A DNA stretch of 64,000 bases from Phallusia mammillata (lineage: Eukaryota; Chordata; Ascidiacea; Phlebobranchia; Ascidiidae): the NCBI GenBank assembly GCA_003260075.1, contig QLIY01000116.1:124001-188000 (forward strand), written 5' to 3'. Under the pieces are notes generated by a model. It was not told the origin of the DNA and did not search any database. It saw nothing but the letters and a program-made list of their open reading frames with translations. Positions 47,726-59,700 of this stretch are shown piece after piece (the first letter of the stretch is position 1; each line of letters starts with the position of its first letter). The translations under genes were made by a program, and so were the position numbers.

Positions 47726-50700
47726 ATGACGACCAATACAGGGATGGAAGCCTTGATCCCACTGGTCAACAAGCTTCAAGATGCTTTTGCACATACAGGT
47801 ATAATTGTTGTTTTTAATATTATACGTCTTATATCATTTTTTGTCTTAAGTTGTATATATATATATATATATTATGCATTGAATAACACTGTAGAGTATT
47901 TGCTTCCAATTACCTTGCTGACAGTTTGTTTCCATGAAATTTTGGCATGCTGCAGTATAGACACCTTCAAAAAATCAATACCCATGATTTAGAAGTATTT
48001 TATCGTTAACATCATGTCATGTTCTTGTAGGTGCATCTTTGAACATCGATTTGCCACAAATTGCTGTTGTTGGAGGACAAAGTGCAGGGAAGAGCAGTGT
48101 CCTGGAAAACTTTGTTGGAAAGTATGTTAATTGTGTGTAACTTAACAAAGATTTGACACTACTTCACAAACTGGCTAGAATCAAGTGTGTTGTGGACAGA
48201 TGTTCCAAATATTGTAAGAAAAATAAGTCTATTGTACTGAAAGGTAGTAAAAAAAAACTTAATTAAAAACTTGCTCTAATTTGGTCAACATGCAAGCTGC
48301 CATATTGTCTGCTATTGATTTTGTCAAGTTTCAAGTGGGTCTGCCATGTGATCACAATAAAGCCATCCAGACTAATTGTGACATTGATTTTTTGTTCAAT
48401 AAATTTTACTAGTCGGGGCTTGGCTATTGGATCTACAAAGGCTCTTTTACCAAAGTCAAGCCTTATTCAACAATAGTTGTATATAGTTGACATTGTTTAG
48501 TCTTTTTTAAGGACATCCATCGTACACATCCTAATAAGGTCCTTTTCAAGTTTATTTATGCTTTTTTGTGATAATGCTTGCCAACTTGTGTTAATGATTA
48601 AAAAAGATGATCATGTAAACCTACAGTAGGAAAAACATATCCATCATAATTCCAAGAAATTTTCGTTATCAATGCATTGTAAGCCATGTTTAATTGGCGG
48701 TGTACACTTTTCAGAGATTTCCTGCCCCGAGGTTCAGGCATTGTAACCAGACGACCGCTCGTACTCCAGTTGATGACGTCGCGAGCTGGCGGTGAGTCAC
48801 ATTCATTATACTTCCGACTCCGTGTTTGAATGTAAACTTCATAGAAAAATGTCGACCCCAAAATATTACAATCTATTGAGCTGGGGGACAGGGGACACAT
48901 CTAAAAAGTGTTGTTTTTTCGCCATACCAGTTTGTACACAAGTATTCAAATTTTTTTGCCATGAAATGCTTGCATACACAATAAAATAAAAACTTTCACC
49001 TACAATGGAATCTGTTTGCATCTTAATTTTGTATTAAAATTTCTATTATATCAATATTTAGATGCACAAGTACTTGCAATGTGCTACTATTGTTATCTTA
49101 CTGAGTCATTGCTTAAGCTCCAATGACTCAACAACTTTGTTTTGGTATTTTTCCTAACTGCATAGATGGTAAACTAATAATATTGTTACAAAAGCTAACA
49201 AACAACTAGAATTTGCACGTGCCAGGTATTGTGATAAGTAAACCACTTGATCCATTACCTCCTTTTATTGTGCCATGTTGCAAATAGCATATATAAAACT
49301 TTTAATTTGTGCCTAACACACAATCAGCACAAAGGGTTGTATTTGATTTTGGACAACTTATTAACTTTCTGCCAGTAAAAAATCGTGATTCATAGAGGGG
49401 ATATGAATTTCTGCTCTTTAAACAGTGTGCCTGTTGGGGGGGGGGCTGTATTTGATTTTGGACAACTTATTAACTTTCTGCCAGTAAAAAATCATGATTC
49501 ATAGAGGGTATATGAATTTCTGCTCTTTAAACAGTGTGCCTGTTTAGATTACTTTCATATGCTGTGATTTTATATTTGTAAAAATAAAAAAAAATCCTGT
49601 ATGTTGCATATGATGATAACTGGCAAATGTAATTGTAACTTTTTTAAGCAAGTTTTTCTCAATGTACAAAATGCATGTTTGCAAACATGCATGTTTTTTA
49701 TGTATTTATTAGGTAAAACTTAAGTGATAAAAACATTTTTCTAAAATTACACCCTATCCCACCTACCTAAAAAGTTTTTGACTTGAATATATTTACCCTA
49801 AAATCACACATAATTTACAACATCTATCTGAATTTATAGAATGGGGTGAATTTCTGCATTGCAAAGGCAAGAAATTTACTGATTTCAATGAAATCCGAAA
49901 AGAAATTGAAGAAGAAACAGACAGAATGACTGGATCGAATAAAGGCATCAGTTCTATTCCCATTAACCTCCGGGTGTATTCCCCACATGGTACGAGTGTT
50001 GATTAAAAATAGATTTGATAAAGCCCACTTTAGAACTGATTTTGAATGTTTAACATTGAGCAACTAGTAATAAAAGCAATAAATATTTTGTACTCCAGAG
50101 TAGGATAAGTCTGTACAATGTTAATAGTAAGAAACTAATTGCTAATGATGTACAATTATACAGGAATAAACCCAAACTTGGGTTAAGTGTGGTACCTCAC
50201 TACCTGTGACATTGCCCAATGGCATATAATACCGGTAGCTGTTGATACGCTTGTATTCTTTTCAATAGAGCTAGTAACCATTGTCCTTTATGGCCAAGCC
50301 CACTTGGTTTGTTATAAAAGTGTTTTGTCCTATTCTCCCATTGATTAGGTATCTTTTTGGAAGCTTTGTTAAGTTATATATATGACTTGTTCATTTGTAT
50401 TGTGTGATTAGATTGAAAACACTTGCAATGGAATTTATTTATTTATTTTTTACTTATTATTTAAGTTTTTATTGCATCAAAACTGTAATAAAATATCCTA
50501 AATTTAGATACAATCGTTTTCAAATTCCTCATATCCATGATAAAAAAGTACTATCCTTTTTAGTAACAATAATATCGACTTATGTTTTTGTAACAATTTA
50601 TCCAACACAGTGTCATGGACTATATTTAAACCCAGGCTTCACGTAGTATCTGTGGATATCAAACTGTACACATTTTGACTGAAGGAATATTACAATGTTC

Positions 50701-53700
50701 GATTAACTTTTTAGTGTTAAACCTCACACTTGTGGATTTGCCGGGAATGACGAAAGTTCCAGTGGGCGACCAACCTGCAGACATTGAGGCACAAATCAAA
50801 GACATGATTGCACAGTTTGTTTCCAAAGACAATTGCTTGATTCTTGCTGTTTCTCCTGCCAATTCCGATCTTGCAAATTCTGATGCACTAAAGATAGCAA
50901 AGGAATTTGACCCACAAGGTAAATTGGCACACTTGCAATTTTTCAAATGTAAGGTTTGTTTTGTAAACAAAGCTGCAGCTAGACAACTTTTAGCATACCT
51001 AAAACATTAGTCCACTATTTTTTTTCCATTCTTTAAAAAATAGCATGTTTTGTATATTAACTCATCAATATCTGTGTTAAGGATTTAAGGATATGTAATA
51101 TATAACATGCATTTGGAGTTACTTTAAAAGTGTCTGTGTTGTTTTTCATTTGCTGTACTGGTGCCAATAGATTTACTCCATTTTATATGTGGAATAAATC
51201 AATTGTCAAGTGAATTAATATGGGAGTTGCTTTCATGTTACATTTTATTATTTTCATTGTTCACAGTTAGTAACCACACATGGTTAATCATTGATATCAC
51301 AGTACTAGGAATGGTGATGTAACTCTTTTTAAACTTTGAGGGTGTATCCTATTGTTTATTAGTAAACAAATCAAAAAACAAATACCAAAAAGTTCAAAAA
51401 ATACAAAAAAATGTGCTAAATTAAAAATGAGTTTGATTTTTGGTTTATTCATTATCCACAGAATTCTTTGCTGAGTTGTTTCAGTGAACTTGTCCTGCTT
51501 TCACCTTTGTAACCAACAAAATACCTGTTTGTTTGGAACATTCTAATAAAAAAAATGACAATCGATAAAAATCATATCTCTGTAACCCACCCTGTTCATA
51601 CAGTGTGTATGTGTTTAAAATTGTTTTACCTTCTCTACTGGTTATGTTTTATAACATGCCATAAAAAAGGTGATTAACTGATTTTAATTACTTTTTATAT
51701 CTTCACAGGAATGCGAACAATTGGTGTCATTACCAAAATTGATTTAATGGATGAAGGAACTGATGCCAGGGCAATTTTAGAAAACAAACTTTTACCACTT
51801 AGAAGAGGTAAAATTAAAATTAACAGTTAACAAACTATATTAAAGGGTGTTGCACATTTTGCGATTGCTTTATATCTAACCTTGTTGACATTCCTCTACT
51901 TTCTGGTTTGCCTTTCGTATGTAGTGGCTAATTTTACAAAATAATTATGGGTAGAGTCATTTGAAATGAAACTTCAGCTTGGCAATATGGCGATGCTGTG
52001 CCTAATGTTTTATTTGCTCCCACTGCCTCACTAATTATTTAACTGCCTGTGAACCCCAAATGTTCCTGGGTGTAAATGTACAACACAAAGCAGTACTTTG
52101 AATTACCCCAAGTTTGTGATTTTCATGTTTTATTTGGATATATAAGTTCAATTTGCTTAAAACAGGTTGCATTTGAGAAAAGTGTATGGCCAGTTTGTGA
52201 ACATTGCCTTTGTTTATAAGATTTAAAACATATATAATGTCCAAATAGGAAAAAATGGCAGTTTATGTGCATGGTCATTGATGTGTATGTTTCTAAATAT
52301 TTTACGTCAAAATCCTAAACATTACCGCATGTTGGATGGTAAAAAATTGTTTACAGATTTTGTGGCTGTTAAAGAAGAAAGAAATAGGATTTAATTCAAA
52401 TTCACTAAGGGAGCTTATAGTATTTAGGGCCAAATGTGTTTTTGTGCAAAGGAAGTATATTTGTAAAAAGGAGCCCCTTCAGATTTACTCACTACCCCAA
52501 CCATGCAACCAATTAGTCATGCTTCCATGCTTTTTCCGAATTGTGTCATACATCAGTGATTTAACACCTTTCCTTATGCCCCCTGTGTCTTGCCTCTTGC
52601 GTATCATGGCACATTTGCTTATGTCATCTGGGTGCCCATTAGCAGGTTCCTGTTGCGGTGTATGATATCACCATTTAGTACACAACAAGTTGATTATGTC
52701 ACTAAACTATTTTCCCCTGTAGCTTGAAGATTGTCGACTTTCTGGGTACAGAGTTAGCTGTGATCGACGTCATGTTTACACATCATCAAAATACCGATAA
52801 TTTTTATAAAACCAGCTCTACATGAATGCTGTTTGCTGTTAATGCGACTGAAATGTAATAACTAAAGCATGAAATTCTTGGTAAAACAACTGACAGATTT
52901 GTAGGGTTGCTTGACCAAAAAAAATCTTTGGCAGTTCTGTTTATAATCATGAATTATTTGTTGTAGATTGGTAATGTTGACAAAGTTATTCACAACATTA
53001 CAAGAAATAAAAAACACGCTTCCTTTGAGTGTAGCATCTTTATTGAAATTAATTATTCTCATAGTAGTGCTTCACTTAACTGTGTAGGTGTTTTTTGCAT
53101 TATAAACTGTACATAATGCTCAAAAATTTACATCTTTTCCATCACAATCTAATTTTCGACAATGTTTTTAGGTTACATCGGTGTGGTGAATAGAAGTCAA
53201 AAAGACATCGATGGCAACAAAGACATTAAAGCTGCATTATCAGCTGAACGTAGATTCTTTCTCAGTCACAACTCGTACAGACACATGGCTGAAAAGCTTG
53301 GGACACCATATCTACAAAAAGTGCTTAACCAGGTAAAATCTTTGGATGTTTGAACCCAGAACAACAACAGAACTTTTTAAATTCACTCTGAACTTTTTCT
53401 GACTAAAATATCATTTGAGGACAAGGTACTAAACATGTACATAAAGTCTCTAAAAACCAAACGTTCTCCAAAGCAAAGGTGTTGAAATACCTATGATTTA
53501 TGTTGCATAAATTCACATGCACTGATGTTATGTGAATTAACTGTATTTGAAAGAATATGAAAACCACATCCACTTGTCCTACAAATGTAGAATAAAATGC
53601 AAACCAAGTTAAACATTTATATTTAGATTAGATTTGCATTCAATATGTACCCTTGGATTTGTTTCTCTAGCAATTGACCAACCACATCAAAGACACACTT

Positions 53701-56700
53701 CCATCCCTGCAAAGCAAGTTACAGAAGCAAATGATCGATATGGAGAAAGACGTTGAAGAATATAAAAACTACCAACCAGATGACCCAGCACGAAAAACAA
53801 AAGCCATGTTACAGTAAGGACATTAGTTTTGTTACATGGCAACTAATAATGTATCAGTCAACATGAATGTAGTTTTCTTGATAAACCATAATGACCAAAA
53901 TTTATTGCTATGTAAAGTATGTGATTTTGTTCCACATTAGCATCTAGTGTTTCTGTGAACAGTTGAATTATAGGTACTGAAACGACTCCAATAGAAATAG
54001 CATTAAGTAGACCTAATTATAACCAGCAAAGCTATAAATGAATGCTACCATAGAGGAAGTTAAATAGTTCATAATGAGCAGTATGTCCTGCAAATTACTT
54101 TCGCCACACAAATATATCTAATCAACGGGTTCTGGTAACCTTTACCCCTATTATGTTGTAATAGGAACACATTTTTTGTTTAAATTTTACCAAATAATTA
54201 TAATTTACACTTATGCTTTACAGAATGTTTCAAGCATTCAACAGTGCCTTTGAACAACTTATTGAGGGCTCTGGATCATCTGTTGACACAAGTGAACTGT
54301 CAGGAGGAGCAAAAATTAACAGAATCTTTCATGAAAGATTTCCGTATGAATTAGTCAAGGTAAATGGGCTGAACCATATGTCCTTGATTCTCACTAGCAG
54401 TTTTTGTGCAAACAGTTATTTGTAGAGTAAATTTTTCAAACACGATCTTTTAGCCTTTTGAAGATAATGTCAGGCAGTCCACAAAAGCTGTTAGCATACA
54501 GATTTGTACAGATATCTTCATGTTACTTGACAGTTGCATACAACTGAGCGTAGAAAGGGTGCAAATTACAGACCTTTATGTGTGATCAGATACCATCTAT
54601 GGAGATAGTGAGAAAACTTTGAAAAATTATATGTTAAGGTTTAGTAGTTTTTGTTTAGGTTTTTCCAAGACTTTTTCAGGAAAGTAGGGTTGGCGATGAT
54701 CAAAGGAAGTGGAGAAGAGAGGTTTGTATTGATTTGTATCACAGCTATGAATTTTGACCTAAGACAGGCGAAGTCATTAAGTCTACTGTATGGAAACTGT
54801 TTAATTGAAGACGTTAAGGGATAAGTATTGTATGGTAGTTTTTCAGTTTCTATACAGAAAACAGTTTCACACACTAATTAAAATGTTACATACAATGTCA
54901 TCACCATACAGGAATTTCCTTCTATATTGAATACCTAATTGATGACAGTTTTCAGTTCATATACTACTTTAGGTATTTCTTCACTGTTTTTAATTCTAAT
55001 AGCGTTAAAGTATTTTTTAAGTCTCTTTATCATTTTTCACTACTTTTTAGATGGACTTGGATGAACAAACCTTGAGAAAAGAAATCTCTGTGACAATTCA
55101 AAATATCCATGGTATTAGAACTGGTCTGTTTACGCCCGATCAGGCTTTTGAGGAAATTGTAAAAAGCCAAATCAAAAAACTAAAGGTGTGTGTTTATTTT
55201 TCTGAACTAATTCAACTCCTATGAGTTTCATTAAAAATGAAAAAGCCCGAATGTCATTTTTCAGCAAGGTTAAATTGTCAAATAAAGCAATTTGTGCTTT
55301 TTAAAGTTATCAAACACAAATTTTCTACATTTGTTATTCATGAGATGATTGTTGCCCTGAAGATGTTGGCAAATTGTTTTTTATAAGTTGTTGAAATTTT
55401 AGGAACCTGCATTGAAATGCGTGGATATGGTGGCTACAGAGCTAATGACAGTTCTTCGTCTTTGCAGTGACAGGGTAAGTTGTGATTCTGGGCTTTATAA
55501 TGTTATTTGCCAGTTGGATAAATTGAGATACATTTAACTTTGTTGTGTTCATGTAGATGTCAAGATACCCTGTACTACGTGAAGAAACAGATCGTGTTGT
55601 CAGCACTAATGTCAGACACAAAGAAAACGCCACCAAGGACCAGGTTGTCAATTGTTACTGATTAAATTTCAGCCTTACATTTTTTAAACTGAATTATTAC
55701 TAAAGTTTATCCAAACCTTTTTTCGAAAGCTGATACAGGGGTACCTCATAGGCCCATTTTTTTCGCTGCCTATTCTATAAGTTTTCTAATAGAAAGCCTG
55801 ATTTTTCTTATGTTTGGGTTATTACGAACCACTGCCAGCTGTACACCATAACCAGTACATTACTTTTCCAGAAACAAATTTGTTTTAGATATCCCCTGAT
55901 CAAAGATTATTTTTTAGGTTAGATAATCTGTAAATGTATCACTGGTATCAGCCTGGATCTGTAATAAACATCAGTGTTAATGGCACACTCACATATATAA
56001 TATAATGCACCAGGCCTTTTAGGCATACTGCTGTATAAAACAAGCCTTCCAAGTATTTCCATGTAGCAAGGCATATCTGCAGTGAGAATTTAACCCTCGA
56101 TAAGATTTCTTTGGTTTGTCACTGAACTGTAAAAGGAAATTATAAAAACTTAATATGTACCATTAAATCAATACCAGCAGTTCCTGTGGGAATGGTACTG
56201 TAATAAAAGTAATCAACTTCATGGATCACAATGTATAATTATCCAACAAGGAAAGATTAATTCAGATACGCTTTTGCTTTTAAATTTCTTAACCACTGTT
56301 GACGTTTTCTCAGATTATTAAGCTGGTTGATTTCGAACTTTCTTATATTAATACCAATCACGATGACTTCATAGGCTTTGCTAAGTAAGTTTACTGCTAG
56401 ACATAATATATAGAAGCATGGCTGCAAAAGAGATGCACAAAATCCAATGAGCACCAAGACCACTCTTGTTCATTAGTTTCACCAACACAAATATTGTTGG
56501 ATGCCTTTTAGTTTGAAATTGATCAGTTCTAGAGTAAAAATATGTTTTAATTTGAGATTTGCATGCTATAGTAGTTTTTTTTTCATTGAAGAATCATTTT
56601 AGTTTTAAGTTAAATATAAAAAATTTAGTGTGCTTTTTAGTTGTATAAAGTTCCTGTTTAGTAATTTTCTGTAGTTGCGTTATTAAGGCACAAACCAGCT

Positions 56701-59700
56701 AGACAAATGTCAAAAAGACTTGTTCTGTAACACCCACAGTTTAGTAAAAAAATAAAAGCAGACATATTGCTATCAGCAATGGTTGAAAACAATAAAAAAG
56801 ATATCAATCAGCCGCATTATTGGTCCACAAAACCAGGTATCCAGCTGTTTCAAATGTGCCAATATTAAATTTTACAAAATTGAGTGTTGTGACCTATATG
56901 TTATCAAATTCAACAACGACAAATTGATCAGTTTCTGCCATATATGTTGAACCAAGTTTCAAAAAATATGGTCTGGACCATTATTTGTGTAGCTCTTTTG
57001 CAGTCATATATTAGCGATCATTAAGCTTTGTGTTTTATTGTGTTGTGCTGTTTATTTGCTCATAGGTCAACTTTTTGCTAGACTGCGAGATCTCATACAT
57101 TAACACAAACCATGAAGACTTTATTGGTTTTGCCAAGTAAAACAAAAATTTTCCAATTGCTTTTGCACCTAATCCTTGTATTCCAATTTATGCATGTTTT
57201 AGAACTTATCTTTCACTTTTTGATTGCTGTTAGTGAACCATTATGTTATTTACTTGAAAATTCGCAAAAAATGCCAAATATATTGCATGTATTTTGTTGA
57301 GGTTTATTAAATTATTGAAGCTAGGCACAGAAAAAATTGTCAGTGTATTTATTGTGTAATTTAAGGCAATTGGTGCATTAATTAAATCATCCACAGCATG
57401 AAACAGTTATGTGTACTTAAAACAAAATCTGACAGTAAAATTTTCACTTTATAATTTAAACTTTAATTATCGGAGGACATTTCAAGATTGCAAGCACTGA
57501 GGGCCACTAAATGTTTAATTATGGGTCCCCTTCCTTGAAGGGGACACATATTGTTTTGGTCTATATTTTTTTTTTCTTTTTTTCTTATTTTCTTTTTTTT
57601 TCTAACGGGGATTTGTTCCCACGTTTTGGTCAAGAAAGAATGGTTCAAACTTTTTCAAATTTACACACATTATAGATATTGGTCTAAAGAGGGTCCATGT
57701 GAATTTTGACCCCGTTTGATCCTTCGGTTCACCCACAGCCCCCCAAAACATGAAATTTTTAAAACCGCTATACTTGCTAAAGTACTTTGTTAAGGAATTA
57801 TATGCATTGTTGTTTGGTGCAATATAAGGTATTTCAAAGAATTTTGTACCTTAAAAAAAGATTTACCCATTTTTACCCCTTAAACCCCAAAATATTCGTT
57901 TCTGTGTAACGCTGGTTTGTTGAATTTGTTTGGTCAAGAAAGAGTGCTTTAAATTTATTCAAATTTGCACAGATGTNAAAGTACATGTGTAGGCCAATAC
58001 CTGGTAACTTACAAATTTGAAACATTTTTTTGTTTTTTTGTGTTGAATTTTGTTTGTAAGGAGTGTCCACCTGTTACTATTAAAATTAAATTCAAAATTT
58101 TGTTCTTGTTATAACGTTAATTCCAAATAAAATACTCAAAACCAGTTTCACTATAGTGTATACATATAGATTGTTTTTGAAACGTGGGTGTACCATAACA
58201 GGAAAACTAGACGTGATACAGATAAACCGATTGCATTTTTGAAATCAGGGCACTAGAATTAGTCAAAATCAGTTAAAACATTACAGACACCAGCAAAAAA
58301 ATATTTTTTTGTTGCCCAGTGTTATCCAACAAGGAAAGATTAATTCAGATACGCTTTTGCTTTTCAATTTCTTAACCACTGTTGACGTTTTCTCAGATTA
58401 TTAAGCTGGTTGATTTCGAACTTTCTTATATTAATACCAATCACGATGACTTCATAGGCTTTGCTAAGTAAGTTTACTGCTAGACATAATATATAGAAGC
58501 ATGGCTGCAAAAGAGATGCACAAAATCCAATGAGCACCAAGACCACTCTTGTTCATTAGTTTCACCAACACAAATATTGTTGGATGCCTTTTAGTTTGAA
58601 ATTGATCAGTTCTAGAGTAAAAATATGTTTTAATTTGAGATTTGCATGCTATAGTAGTTTTTTTTTCATTGAAGAATCATTTTAGTTTTAAGTTAAATAT
58701 AAAAAATTTAGTGTGCTTTTTAGTTGTATAAAGTTCCTGTTTAGTAATTTTCTGTAGTTGCGTTATTAAGGCACAAACCAGCTAGACAAATGTCAAAAAG
58801 ACTTGTTCTGTAACACCCACAGTTTAGTAAAAAAATAAAAGCAGACATATTGCTATCAGCAATGGTTGAAAACAATAAAAAAGATATCAATCAGCCGCAT
58901 TATTGGTCCACAAAACCAGGTATCCAGCTGTTTCAAATGTGCCAATATTAAATTTTACAAAATTGAGTGTTGTGACCTATATGTTATCAAATTCAACAAC
59001 GACAAATTGATCAGTTTCTGCCATATATGTTGAACCAAGTTTCAAAAAATATGGTCTGGACCATTATTTGTGTAGCTCTTTTGCAGTCATATATTAGCGA
59101 TCATTAAGCTTTGTGTTTTATTGTGTTGTGCTGTTTATTTGCTCATAGGTCAACTTTTTGCTAGACTGCGAGATCTCATACATTAACACAAACCATGAAG
59201 ACTTTATTGGTTTTGCCAAGTAAAACAAAAATTTTCCAATTGCTTTTGCACCTAATCCTTGTATTCCAATTTATGCATGTTTTAGAACTTATCTTTCACT
59301 TTTTGATTGCTGTTAGTGAACCATTATGTTATTTACTTGAAAATTCGCAAAAAATGCCAAATATATTGCATGTATTTTGTTGAGGTTTATTAAATTATTG
59401 AAGCTAGGCACATAAAAAATTGTCAGTGTATTTATTGTGTAATTTAAGGCAATTGGTGCATTAATTAAATCATCCACAGCATGAAACAGTTATGTGTACT
59501 TAAAACAAAATCTGACAGTAAAATTTTCACTTTATAATTTAAACTTTAATTATCGGAGGACATTTCAAGATTGCAAGCACTGAGGGCCACTAAATGTTTA
59601 ATTATGGGTCCCCTTCCTTGAAGGGGACACATATTGTTTTGGTCTATATTTTTTTTTTCTTTTTTTCTTATTTTCTTTTTTTTTCTAACGGGGATTTGTT

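Larger units (their letters stand above)
56239..57976. repeat. 1738-bp duplicated segment, copy 1 (contains both alternative dynamin exons)
   Basis: This segment recurs at 58322-60059 with only a handful of differences (for example 56282 A versus C at 58365). A single N follows directly at 57977. The low divergence and the N suggest a haplotype or gap-filling duplicate, but a very recent tandem duplication cannot be excluded from sequence alone. Confidence 0.85.

Noticed and set aside
50659..50970. 103-residue minus-strand open frame
   Set aside because: It is the antisense shadow of the dynamin exon at 50715-50918.
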